Notes: generated by a model not told the origin, from the letters alone. A stretch of DNA of 8,156 bases from Myxococcales bacterium (GCA_016716835.1 JADJUW010000008.1:1-8156), one strand, 5' to 3'. Shown: positions 1 to 7,139, numbered from the stretch's first letter. Translations and numbers: made by a program.

Positions 1-841
1 CGATCGGCTGGTATTCGCCGGTCACCTGATCAAACAGCACCTTCTGTGGCTGCCCGGTCGCCGGGTCGAAGATCTCTTGCACCGTCATCGACTTCGACGC
101 CTTGGGCGCAAACAGCTGTTGCGCGAGCTGCTGCATGACGCGCGGATCGCGCACCGCCCACTCGGCGGTTGCCGGGTCGATGCCGCGCGAGAGCAGCGCC
201 TTATAGGTCTTGTTCTCGTTGACGCCCTTGTTTTCGAGCTCGCTGACGGCCGTCAGATAGCGTGGGTCGGCGTTGCCCCGGAAGGCTTGCCCCAAGCCCA
301 TGAGCCAGGTCGCCCATTTTTCACGGCCGCTCGCCTGCGGGAACGGATCGGCGCCGCCGGAGGGTGCCGGGCTGCCGCCGCCTGAAAGCAGGCCGGAATA
401 TCCGGCGAAACCGTCAGAGCCGCCCCCACCTGCAGCGGCGTCGGCCCCGCCGCCGCCGAGGATTGACGACACATAACCCTGCGTCTCGCGCGGCATGCGG
501 GACATATCGCGGTGCTTTGCGAACTGCTGCGCGCGCCCCGGCCCCGCGTTGTAGGCAATCAAGGCAAGCGTCGGGTCGCCACCGAACGCGGCCAGCTGCT
601 TTTTCAGGTAGTGCTCGCCGTAGCGCTTGCCGCGCGCCGGGTCCATGAGGGCTTGCGTGATCGCCCTGTCATCCATGCCGGCAATGTCCGTCTCGCCGAG
701 CTCTGCCGCGATCTCGCGCCCCGTCGCCGGCATCACCTGCATGATGCCGGCCGCGCCCACAGGACTGATCGCGTTCGGATTGCCGCCGCTCTCCTGGCGG
801 ATCAGGCGTTGCAGCAGTTCGTCATATCCGAGCTGCGCCAT
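1..841 (-). CDS. Virion-associated lytic transglycosylase (SLT/GEWL-like), 3' end cut by window edge
   Basis: The frame is open from an ATG at 841 to the left edge (280 codons) with no stop, so the gene continues outside the window. Residues about 5-105 form a soluble lytic transglycosylase domain. The catalytic glutamate is E17 in RQESGGNP, followed by the GIMQVMPAT motif at residues 32-40 and AYNAGPGR at 96-103. Enzymes of this family cleave the glycan between N-acetylmuramic acid and N-acetylglucosamine, forming 1,6-anhydro ends. A Gly/Ala/Ser/Pro-rich linker (about 130-175) leads into a second, mostly helical part that I cannot assign. There is no signal peptide. Being last in the structural operon, directly after an ejection-type protein, suggests a virion enzyme that opens peptidoglycan during DNA entry rather than a lysis endolysin; this is inference. 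It starts 3 nt after the upstream stop and has only a weak ribosome binding site, so translational coupling is likely. Confidence 0.9.
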   Translation of the reverse strand, partial: MAQLGYDELLQRLIRQESGGNPNAISPVGAAGIMQVMPATGREIAAELGETDIAGMDDRAITQALMDPARGKRYGEHYLKKQLAAFGGDPTLALIAYNAGPGRAQQFAKHRDMSRMPRETQGYVSSILGGGGADAAAGGGGSDGFAGYSGLLSGGGSPAPSGGADPFPQASGREKWATWLMGLGQAFRGNADPRYLTAVSELENKGVNENKTYKALLSRGIDPATAEWAVRDPRVMQQLAQQLFAPKASKSMTVQEIFDPATGQPQKVLFDQVTGEYQPI

Positions 842-844
842 GGC

Positions 845-1879
845 TTAGGCCCCCGCGTACATCGGATTGACGCCGACTTGACCATTCTGCAGGTAGGCCG
901 TCGCCGGGTTGCTGTACGGGCTGTAACCGTAGGAGCCCTGATAGCTCGGCATGTACTGCATGCCCTGCATCGTCGCGCCGGGTGTCGTGCCGGCGCCTGT
1001 CGTCGTGCTCATGCCCGGCATGCCCATGAGCGTCGCGCCGATGCCAACAACCTGGCCGATCATGTCCATGACCGACGGCGTGCTCGAGCTCTGCTGCGTC
1101 TGGCTTGAATTCTGCTCGCCGAACTGCGAGCCAAGGCCGCCAAGCAGGCCCGAATACTGCTGATACGACTGCAGCGGGATCTGGCGCCGCGCGCCCTCGG
1201 CCGCCAGCTGCTGCTGCGGCCCCCACAGCCGCGCATCCATCGCCGCATTGCCCGCCTGAATGCCGGCGAGCTGCCGGTTGCCCTCGGCCGTGTCGAGATC
1301 GGAGAGCAGGCCCGAGAGCCCATAGCCGGCGCCCTGCAGCATGTTGTTCGCTTGGAATTGCTGCGCCTGGTTCTGCTGGTACATGTTCGCCAGCACCGGC
1401 AGCTGCGCTTCCGTGATGCCCTGCGCGACCGAGTTCTGATTGTAGCCGCTCATGTCACGGCCGGCGGCTGCGAAGCTCGCGTTAATTCGGTTCGCCGCGC
1501 TGTCGCCGAGCTGCGTCATGAGCCCCGCGAAATACGGGTTGTTCGCCGGGTCGAGCATGGCGCCGGAGGCATAGCCGCCGAGGTTCGATTGCAGATCCGA
1601 ATAGGCGTCCTTCGCATACCCGCCGTAATCGGTCGGCGTCAGCAGGCCCTTGGCGACTTGGCCGTATTGGTTGGCGAATTGGTGCCCGCCCGCGCCGACC
1701 TTGCCCCACTGGTTTATGGCCTTCGTTTCGGCCCCCGTCAGGCCGTTCGGCATGCTCGCCGAGGCATTGGCGCCGAGCTGCTCGAGGGCACCGGAGACCG
1801 GTTTCCACGGCGTGACCTTGCTCGTGCCGGTGCTTGTCTGCTCGCTTGAGCCCGAGAACAGATCCGAAAGCCAGCCCAT
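845..1879 (-). CDS. Probable DNA-ejection / internal virion protein (Gly/Ala/Gln/Asn-rich)
   Basis: This intact 344-residue protein starts at ATG 1879, 9 nt after the upstream stop, with a GAGGG ribosome binding site about 8 nt ahead. The composition is striking. A short amphipathic N-terminus (MGWLSDLFSGSS) is followed by a long alanine, glutamine, asparagine and glycine-rich helical middle (about 60-250). A hydrophobic stretch lies at about 270-290 (MDMIGQVVGIGATLMGMPGM), and the tail from 300 to 344 is rich in Tyr, Gly, Pro and Ser. Phage ejection proteins such as P22 gp7/gp16/gp20 and T7 gp14 share this kind of helical, low-complexity, membrane-seeking make-up. The place just before a virion transglycosylase supports the same role: release into the cell envelope to help form the DNA channel. 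I see no catalytic motif. A minor tail protein is the main alternative, and the assignment rests on composition and context rather than a recognised domain. Confidence 0.6.
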   Translation of the reverse strand: MGWLSDLFSGSSEQTSTGTSKVTPWKPVSGALEQLGANASASMPNGLTGAETKAINQWGKVGAGGHQFANQYGQVAKGLLTPTDYGGYAKDAYSDLQSNLGGYASGAMLDPANNPYFAGLMTQLGDSAANRINASFAAAGRDMSGYNQNSVAQGITEAQLPVLANMYQQNQAQQFQANNMLQGAGYGLSGLLSDLDTAEGNRQLAGIQAGNAAMDARLWGPQQQLAAEGARRQIPLQSYQQYSGLLGGLGSQFGEQNSSQTQQSSSTPSVMDMIGQVVGIGATLMGMPGMSTTTGAGTTPGATMQGMQYMPSYQGSYGYSPYSNPATAYLQNGQVGVNPMYAGA

Positions 1880-1888
1880 GTCGTGCCC

Positions 1889-2197
1889 TCACCCGAAAGC
1901 GTGATAGTCGAATGTGCGATCCGTCTGACCGTTGTTGGCGTGGGTGACTGTGAACGAGCCCTGAGCCTTAGCGCTGACATAGGTCGTGGCCAGCGCCGCC
2001 GCCGCGTTGGACGTGCGCGGCGAAAACGTGATGTGCGTATCAACGGACATATTTGGCGCGGTGACGGTCGTCGTCGTCGTGCTGGCCGTCAGCGTGAACG
2101 AATTGACCGCATTCGAGCGCCCGGCGAACAGATCGCGGATCGCCTGCAGGATGCGGACAGGATTGCGCTCGGTCAGCGCGGGGACGTTGCCGCTCAT
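1889..2197 (-). CDS. Small conserved phage structural protein, function unknown
   Basis: This intact 102-residue protein starts at ATG 2197, and its ATG overlaps the TGA of the hub gene by 4 nt (ATGA), so its translation is probably coupled to the hub. Residues about 1-30 look helical (LTERNPVRILQAIRDLFAGR). The rest is rich in Thr, Ser and Val and looks like beta strands, with a run of five threonines and the pattern SNAAAALATTYVSAKAQGSF followed by THANNGQTDRTF. I recall similar small proteins next to tail hub genes in podovirus-like phages, usually annotated as hypothetical. A minor tail or head-completion component is plausible from position, but the sequence shows no function. Confidence 0.75.
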   Translation of the reverse strand: MSGNVPALTERNPVRILQAIRDLFAGRSNAVNSFTLTASTTTTTVTAPNMSVDTHITFSPRTSNAAAALATTYVSAKAQGSFTVTHANNGQTDRTFDYHAFG

Positions 2198-3888
2198 GCT
2201 CGCCCCCCGAGCCCGAATTCAGGTCGGAGCCCCGTGATAAACGTCCACTCCTCGCCGGCCGGGATGCGCAGCCGTATGCGCATGAACCGCGCCTCGTCGT
2301 CGAGCGGGATCACGCCGTCGTCGTTCAGGCTGTTCTCTTCGCCCTCATATTCGGCGCCGGCGAGCGTCTCGCGCTTGACAGCGACGCCATAGACGGTGCC
2401 GGCATCTGTTACAGGCTCGGCCGAGTTGATGAACACGCGACGCCCCTCGCCGGACTGCTCGGCGGTCTCAAGCACCGCCTCTAGCGCGTCACCGACGAGA
2501 AACCCGACATTGTGATTTGAGTTGACGGCGCCGAGCTCGGTCAGCGCGACCGTCGCGATATCGTCAAGCGAGAATTCCATGTCATCGACCGAGCCGCCGA
2601 CGATGCCGCCTGACGTGTAGGCGTTCGCAAAGGTCGAGCCCTGCAGGTCGACGTGCGTCCCGTCGATGACCGTGATCGTCCAGTGGCCGTTGGCTTCCGT
2701 CGTGCCGCCGACGCCCGAGACGCTCTTGTAATCGCCCGTAGTCCACCCGGTTGTGGCGGCGACCTCGAGCCGAATGAGGCCGGCGCCGTTGTCGGCCGTG
2801 TCCGTGACGGCGATGACGCCCGCGCGATCGCATCGAGGCTTTCGGAGCGTCGCGCCTGGCCGCGCGATCGAGGCGAGGAACTCGCCCGCCACGTTCGCAG
2901 GCGTCCACCGCTTGAGCACATAGTCATAGTTCCATACTTTGTTGAACAGGTTCGCTTCGGCCTCGTCGTCGATGGTTTTCGAGGACCACGCGACGATGTG
3001 GCCGCCGGGATCGGAGGCGCCGATCACCAGCGAATAGGCCGACGTGTCCACGGTCGCGGCGAACGTCCTGTCAACCTTTTCCTTGCCGATCGGGATCAGC
3101 TCGCCGGTCGGCTCGGTGGAAGCCTTGGCTCGACAGGAAGAACGTGCGCGCCTCGCTTTGCGGATGAGCGAGTACGGCGCGAGCAGGCCGATGTCCGTCC
3201 CGAGGCGGTCGATCTGGAATACGATGTCGGCGCCCGGAACCCACGTCATGCGGCGGATGGCGGTGTCCTGAAACAGGAAGCCTTGCTCGCCGCCGGATAT
3301 CCCGCGCACGATGCCGCCGTCCGGCAGGTCTTGGTAGTCCGAGTATGTCGTGCCTGAGGTCCAGGTCGTGATGGCGTTCAAGCCGCTCCACTGCACGCGA
3401 TAGGGCTCGTTCAGGAGCCCCGCGAGCACGAGAAAGCGGTTGATCACGCCGACATAGGCCGCTTGCGGAGGCGAGCCGGCGAGCGCGGCGAAGGCCGACG
3501 AGGAGGTCAGATTGTAGGACTGCGGCGCGGCGTTGGCCTGTACGGCGATCACCACATCGGCGAACTGCGCGAACTGCCAGTGCGCATCGCTCGACAGAGC
3601 CGAATAGGCCGAGCCGCCGGCCGAGACGTCGGTCCAGCTGTAGTCGGTATTACTCATCAGATAGAGGCGGGTTTCCGTGCCCGCAAAGACGAGGATCGAG
3701 CCATCACGCTTGCGCGCGAAAAAGAGCCCACGGCATCGAGCTGACAAAGCATCGCTTAAAGGGTCTAAGCTGGGGTGTGGCCCGTAGCCGTCTGCGCGTG
3801 GGAGCACATTCAGGATCGAGCCGGTGTGCGCCCGATCGACGTCGGACACGTCCGGCCGATACTCCCCGAATTCGGAAAGTTTCGCCAT
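2194..3888 (-). CDS. Tail hub / packaged-DNA stabilisation-like protein (P22 gp10-like), with two frame-scrambled segments
   Basis: This 564-codon frame starts at ATG 3888, inside the TGATG overlap with the adaptor stop. The N-terminal half has repeated strand-turn units (DGSILVFAGTETRLYLM, HWQFAQFADVVIAVQ, VGVINRFLVLAG, GGEQGFLFQDTAIRRMTW) like the propeller-type hub and stabilisation proteins that plug short-tailed phage portals. IPIGKEKVDRTF near residue 265 fits the same group. Residues about 357-432 are an inserted beta module (SGVGGTTEANGHWTITVIDG) resembling the FCCH-like modules of many phage tail proteins. Two segments are out of frame. Between 3157 and 3107 the third reading gives EARTFFLSSQGFHR in place of the annotated residues. 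Between 2844 and 2822 it gives ESLDAIAR. Each segment begins and ends with opposite one-base shifts, so the ORF stays open but about 25 residues are wrong. The predicted role is closing the portal channel and holding packaged DNA. Confidence 0.65.
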   Translation of the reverse strand: MAKLSEFGEYRPDVSDVDRAHTGSILNVLPRADGYGPHPSLDPLSDALSARCRGLFFARKRDGSILVFAGTETRLYLMSNTDYSWTDVSAGGSAYSALSSDAHWQFAQFADVVIAVQANAAPQSYNLTSSSAFAALAGSPPQAAYVGVINRFLVLAGLLNEPYRVQWSGLNAITTWTSGTTYSDYQDLPDGGIVRGISGGEQGFLFQDTAIRRMTWVPGADIVFQIDRLGTDIGLLAPYSLIRKARRARSSCRAKASTEPTGELIPIGKEKVDRTFAATVDTSAYSLVIGASDPGGHIVAWSSKTIDDEAEANLFNKVWNYDYVLKRWTPANVAGEFLASIARPGATLRKPRCDRAGVIAVTDTADNGAGLIRLEVAATTGWTTGDYKSVSGVGGTTEANGHWTITVIDGTHVDLQGSTFANAYTSGGIVGGSVDDMEFSLDDIATVALTELGAVNSNHNVGFLVGDALEAVLETAEQSGEGRRVFINSAEPVTDAGTVYGVAVKRETLAGAEYEGEENSLNDDGVIPLDDEARFMRIRLRIPAGEEWTFITGLRPEFGLGGRA

Positions 3889-4526
3889 CAGAAGGACATC
3901 GAGGCGATGCGCCCCGTCCCGAGCATCGAGGTCCGCCGGCGCTCGAGGCGGGCGAGCGCGTCCATTTCCTCATTGCCCATCAGCGCGGCAAGGTCCGTGT
4001 CGCGGTAGCGGTGCAGGGCGAGCTCGCGCTTGGCGCGGCAGCGGATGAGCTTCTCGGCCGTCGTCATCCACGGATTGCCGGCCGTGTCGTCATCAGTCGG
4101 TGGCGCGACGATGAAGTGCCCGCCGAGCCGGCATGTCCAGCCCGAGGAGGCGGGCGCCGGCCAGATGCGGATCGACTCGTCGAACACGACGTATTCGCTC
4201 GGCATGCCTGACGAGCTCGACGTCGAAAGCTCGACAAGCATCAGGTCGCCGGGGACAAGCTGGTAGGTCTGGCCGCTGATCGCGAGCGTGACGAAATCCA
4301 GTTCGATGATGTTGGCGATTTCCGCATCGTCGGAGACCGTATAAATTGCCTGGTCGGCGACCGTGTCAAACGTCACATCGCGGGTTTCGTTGAAGGTGAA
4401 GCGGTGCGTCTGGTACTCGCCGATCGCCGTCTCGATCGCCTCGTCGATGTCAGCCGTAATTAGAGCGGCGCCCGTGCGGCGCAGCTCCTTTGCGATCCGC
4501 GTCCGCATAATGGCCTTTGTCGTCAT
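3888..4526 (-). CDS. Head-tail adaptor (phage adaptor protein family)
   Basis: This intact 212-residue protein starts at ATG 4526, 14 nt after the upstream stop, with GAGGG as ribosome binding site. Residues 1-45 are helical (IAKELRRTGAALITADIDEAIETAIGEY), a beta-rich core follows, and IRIWPAP stands at 119-125. That last motif is typical of small phage adaptor proteins, where an I/L-R-I/V-x-P-x-P strand precedes the last strand pair. A basic helical tail follows (about 155-200, with RCRAKRELALHRYRDTDLA). Proteins of this type bind the portal ring and form the first layer of the head-tail connector (P22 gp4 and gp6-like connectors are functional parallels). The position between head genes and the tail hub gene fits. 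Its TGA overlaps the hub ATG (TGATG), which suggests coupled translation of the two connector parts. Confidence 0.8.
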   Translation of the reverse strand: MTTKAIMRTRIAKELRRTGAALITADIDEAIETAIGEYQTHRFTFNETRDVTFDTVADQAIYTVSDDAEIANIIELDFVTLAISGQTYQLVPGDLMLVELSTSSSSGMPSEYVVFDESIRIWPAPASSGWTCRLGGHFIVAPPTDDDTAGNPWMTTAEKLIRCRAKRELALHRYRDTDLAALMGNEEMDALARLERRRTSMLGTGRIASMSF

Positions 4527-4540
4527 GCGAGGCCCTCATG

Positions 4541-5029
4541 TCAGACGGGTTCGATCTCAAGCGTGACGCGGAAGGTTTCACCGGAGGCAGGCGTGTAGGC
4601 GCCCTGCACGTCGATCAGGCCATAGAGCTTGTCGGCGACACTTGGCAGCCGGAAACAGATGGCGGTCGAAGCCGAGCGCTTGTTTAAGCCCGTCGTGCCA
4701 CCGGCGAACGCGCCGGATGACAGGTCGATCGCCACGGTATCGAGATGATCCGTCACGCTCGCCACGCCGTAGGCGCCGTTGTCGCCGTTCGTCGGCGTGC
4801 CGGGGCTCGCTAAGAACAGATGCACTCGAAACGAGGCCGCCGTGGCGCCCGTCGCCGACTTGAACAGGCGAACGGCCCGGATGATGCCCGAGCCGCCGAC
4901 TGCGCCCACGCCCCAAGACAGCGGTGTGATCGACGCGGCGGTCGTGTTGTCCGCCACGATATCGCCGGACGTGTAGGCCGTCGTGTTGGCCGGCCGCGCA
5001 AAGCTGCTGTAGGGCGTGTGAATGGCCAT
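4541..5029 (-). CDS. Conserved phage protein of unknown function, beta-rich
   Basis: This intact 162-residue protein starts at ATG 5029, 3 nt after the upstream stop, so coupling is likely; the ribosome binding site (AAGGCG) is weak. It is almost all short beta strands separated by Gly, Thr and Asn turns, with no membrane segment or signal peptide. Recognisable patterns are IIRAVRLFKSATGATAASFR, VHLFLASPGTPTNGDNGAYG and a C-terminal strand ending FRVTLEIEPV. I recall similar small proteins between capsid and adaptor genes in environmental phages without known function. A capsid decoration or other surface head protein is a reasonable guess from the fold style and position, but it is unproven. 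Confidence 0.75.
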   Translation of the reverse strand: MAIHTPYSSFARPANTTAYTSGDIVADNTTAASITPLSWGVGAVGGSGIIRAVRLFKSATGATAASFRVHLFLASPGTPTNGDNGAYGVASVTDHLDTVAIDLSSGAFAGGTTGLNKRSASTAICFRLPSVADKLYGLIDVQGAYTPASGETFRVTLEIEPV

Positions 5030-5032
5030 GGA

Positions 5033-5416
5033 TCAGATCGCCTTCACCACGAGGAAGCTCACCACGATCGTGCCGTTGAAGGCTTCGGCCGAGGCGTGCT
5101 TGTTGATCACCTCGATTTCGATCGAGCCCGCGCCAGGTGTCACCTTGCCAATCATCGGCGTGCCCTGCGTGTTCGTGCCGTCATAGACGGAGGCGAACAC
5201 CATGTCGGCGGCCAGCACCTTGTTATTCGTGATGGTCAGCGTGAAGAACGCGTCCTGAGCGGTCGTGAGCGCCTCGCTCGTGACCTTTCCCATGTAGTCG
5301 TTGATGGTGACGGCCGCGCTCGATGACGTACCGGTCGAAACTTCCGAGCCGATCGTCTCGCATTGGACGATCTGAGCGCGGCTTGCTTTGTTGATGCCGA
5401 AAGCGCCTGTAGGCAT
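5033..5416 (-). CDS. Small head-module protein of unknown function, beta-rich
   Basis: This intact 127-residue protein starts at ATG 5416 with a strong GGAGG site (5422-5426) 5 nt upstream. The N-terminus contains GAFGINKASRAQIVQCETIG. The remainder alternates strands and turns (FFTLTITNNKVLAADMVFAS, TPGAGSIEIEVINKH) and ends in a hydrophobic strand, IVVSFLVVKAI. This layout is compatible with a compact beta-sandwich. It is the second of three small genes placed between the major capsid gene and the adaptor, which points to a head component such as a decoration protein. I do not recognise a named family and the function is inferred from position only. Confidence 0.75.
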   Translation of the reverse strand: MPTGAFGINKASRAQIVQCETIGSEVSTGTSSSAAVTINDYMGKVTSEALTTAQDAFFTLTITNNKVLAADMVFASVYDGTNTQGTPMIGKVTPGAGSIEIEVINKHASAEAFNGTIVVSFLVVKAI

Positions 5417-5421
5417 ATCAT

Positions 5422-5426
5422 CCTCC
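5422..5426 (-). promoter_or_regulatory. Shine-Dalgarno site for the 127-residue head protein
   Basis: GGAGG on the minus strand, 5 nt ahead of the ATG at 5416. It fixes the start. It also lies just downstream of the stem-loop at 5437-5458, so that hairpin does not mask the site. Confidence 0.75.
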
Positions 5427-5436
5427 GAATGGGTGA

Positions 5437-5458
5437 AGGGCCGGGTTGCCCCGGCCCT
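5437..5458 (-). other. Intercistronic stem-loop with a GNRA-type tetraloop
   Basis: On the minus strand the RNA would form a perfect 9-bp G/C-rich stem (AGGGCCGGG pairing with CCCGGCCCT) closed by GCAA, a GNRA-type tetraloop. It lies between the stop at 5468 and the start at 5416. No U-run follows on the 3' side, so it is not a normal intrinsic terminator. A role in mRNA stability, processing or partial attenuation between capsid-level and lower-level genes is possible but inferred. Confidence 0.55.
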
Positions 5459-5467
5459 GGTTGCCTA

Positions 5468-5879
5468 TCAGCGCGCCGTGCCGGGCACGATGTACGTCAC
5501 ATAGACGGTCGCCGAGCCGGCCGAGGCCGCCGTGCCGGTCAGATCGACCGTCGCGGTGATGCTCGCCATCGGCAGTAGCCGAATAGCCGTCGTTAGTCGT
5601 CGCCATCTCGTCGGCGACAATGCGGCCGATCGTGCCAAGGGCAAGATCCGTCGCGAACCCGTCATCGTCGGCAGACGTGCCGATATCGAGGACGTTGGTC
5701 GAGCCCGAGTTGAAAGCGGTGTGGACGTGAACGCCCGCCTCGAGCACGCATGCGCCGGGCGGCATGGTTCCGAGCGTGAGCACGGAACCGTCATCGGTGT
5801 AGCTGAAGGTGCGCGCGAAATAGTGCACCTGATTGGTGTGGTACATCTGCCCTTTCGAGCCAGCGGTGCCGGTAGCCAT
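5468..5879 (-). CDS. Small head-associated protein directly after the capsid gene; one frame slip
   Basis: The gene starts at ATG 5879 with an AAGAGGAG ribosome binding site (5889-5896), 27 nt after the capsid stop. The in-frame product loses sense after NDGYSATAD. Dropping one base of the CC pair at 5566-5567 restores ASITATVDLTGTAASAGSAT and a stop at 5468, giving about 136 residues. Without the repair the frame runs to 5418 through an Arg/His-rich nonsense tail. The repaired protein is beta-rich with a strand-turn pattern (TDDGSVLTLGTMPPGACVLE, STNVLDIGTSADDDGFATDL), has no signal peptide, and resembles small proteins found right after N4-type capsid genes. Decoration or head stabilisation is the natural guess from position. 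The exact function is unknown. Confidence 0.7.
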
Positions 5880-5888
5880 GTGTGTGTG

Positions 5889-5896
5889 CTCCTCTT
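5889..5896 (-). promoter_or_regulatory. Shine-Dalgarno site for the small head-associated protein
   Basis: AAGAGGAG on the minus strand, 9 nt before the ATG at 5879, separated from it by a short CA repeat. It supports that ATG as the start. Confidence 0.65.
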
Positions 5897-5906
5897 GGCT
5901 CTAGGG

Positions 5907-6981
5907 TTAGGCCGACGCTGTGGCGTAGCTGCTGATCGTGACGACGCCGAAGTCCGCCGAGTTGAATTGGACCTTCTTGAGGCCCATGATCGACCAAGCG
6001 CTAACCTCGAGCTTGCGCTTGTGATCAAGCAGCTCCTCGTTCCACCGGTAGCGGTCGCCGCCGTAGGGACCGGTACCGAAGCCGATAACAGCCGCCTGCG
6101 CGCCGAGCAGGACCGCGCGGCGGGTGCTGGCGACGGCGGTCGTCGGCGTCGCGCTGTTGCAGCCCAGCGTCACGTCCTGCGAGCTGCGAAGAACGATGTC
6201 GTTGTACTCGCCGAGCGCGCCGGTATAGATGGCGTTGTCGGACACCTGGTCGCCCATCATGGCCGCCTTCTGGATGTCCTGCCACTGGCCGGTCGAGCTG
6301 TTCGTGCGCAGGCTCGTCACCTGGTAGGGGTGAAGGTAGCAAACGAACTTCTTGCTGCCCTTGACGTTGATCGGGCGGAGCGGGTTGTCGCCGACCGTGG
6401 CCAGTTCCTTTGCCTTGTCGAGCAGGTCGAGGGTAAAAATGTCGTTGGCCGTGAGCGACTGATCGTTCGCCTGGCCGCCGGCGATGATGCGGCGGGTAGC
6501 CGTGTTGGCGGTCGTCGCGACAAGCCCGGTGTACTTGGTGTTCGTCTGAGCCGTGTTGCCGCAAACGTGATTGAAGAACGCGACGGAAATGCGCTCATTC
6601 CACCAATCGGTGAGGCCGTCTTTCAGCTCCTCACGGATGTCGAACGGCACGCGCTGCGCGTCGATCGTGTTCTCGCTCTTGGCGGCGACCACATGGCCGA
6701 GCTCGCCGATCGTCAGCGAGTCCGAATAGGTCGTCATCGCCTCGCCGTTGCCCTCGGCGGTCTCGGTCTCGCCGATGCCTTCGCCGGAGAACTTCGTGCG
6801 TAGACCGAAGGTCACACGGTCGCCCGTGCCCTTTTTCATCTCGCTTTTGATCTGGATGATCGAATTTGGCCCCTCGCCCATCAGCGGCAAGCGGGGTGGA
6901 CTCGCGGACGCTCTTGTCGAGGTTCTTCGACCAGAGCTTGACGGCCAATGCGTCGTTAACGCCGTAGGTTGTGTAGGCCAT
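5907..6981 (-). CDS. Major capsid protein, N4-gp56 family; one frame slip near the 5' end
   Basis: Translation from ATG 6981 gives MAYTTYGVNDALAVKLWSKN and continues to about ESTPL. The following sense sequence (PLMGEGPNSIIQIKSEMKKG) lies in the next frame. Skipping one base near 6888 joins them into about 357 residues. The joined protein has the landmarks of the N4-gp56 major capsid family (HK97 fold): an N-terminal arm, G-E-G-P-N-S-I-I-Q, the KGTGDRVTFGLRTKFSGEGI strand pair, an EGN-E-A-M-T-TYSDS segment, DWWNERISVAFFNHVCG and a C-terminal strand-rich domain. The open frame that begins at a TTG at 6890 is therefore not a separate gene. The start is fixed by a strong AGGAGG site. It forms the icosahedral shell and follows the scaffold-like gene, as usual. 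A sequencing indel is more likely than true inactivation, because the remaining sequence is well preserved. Confidence 0.88.
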
Positions 6982-6989
6982 TTCGTTTC

Positions 6990-6995
6990 CCTCCT
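6990..6995 (-). promoter_or_regulatory. Strong Shine-Dalgarno site of the capsid gene
   Basis: AGGAGG on the minus strand, 8 nt upstream of ATG 6981. It is the best ribosome binding site in the window, as expected for the most abundant virion protein. It rules out the TTG at 6890 as the true start. Confidence 0.85.
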
Positions 6996-7139
6996 GCGGG
7001 GGTCAGCGATTGCAAATCGTGTGACGGATTTGCGCGGTTCGCTGCGCTGGCGGAGGGGTCCGGGGTAACGGCGGGACGACTAAGCCGGGCGCTTTTACGG
7101 GTCGCCCCCCGAAGGCCCTTTAACGGCGGCCAGGCCGGA

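Noticed and set aside
253..558. Minus-strand open frame of 101 codons
   Set aside because: It lies inside the lytic transglycosylase in another frame. The transglycosylase frame is open across the whole region and carries conserved motifs.
1352..1849. Plus-strand open frame of 165 codons, with other long plus-strand frames at 512-1108 and 2653-3357
   Set aside because: All are antisense to intact or repaired minus-strand genes and show Arg/Ala-rich shadow composition with no recognisable domain.
2059..2078. GTC triplet run as a regulatory or unstable repeat
   Set aside because: It is inside the 102-residue protein gene and simply encodes a run of threonines in a beta-rich protein.
5532..6803. 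Plus-strand open frame of 423 codons
   Set aside because: It is antisense to the capsid and the small head protein genes, which are well supported. Its product is rich in Arg, Ala, Val and His, without domain motifs, as expected from the mirror of GC-rich codons.
6879..6900. Programmed ribosomal frameshift in the capsid gene
   Set aside because: There is no slippery sequence, hungry codon or stop at the junction, and three other genes show similar slips, which points to a common technical cause.
7012..7033. 7-bp inverted repeat (GCAAATC / GATTTGC) near the capsid ribosome binding site as an operator
   Set aside because: It is short, has an 8-nt spacer and has no second copy in the window, so it is noted only as part of the structured gap.
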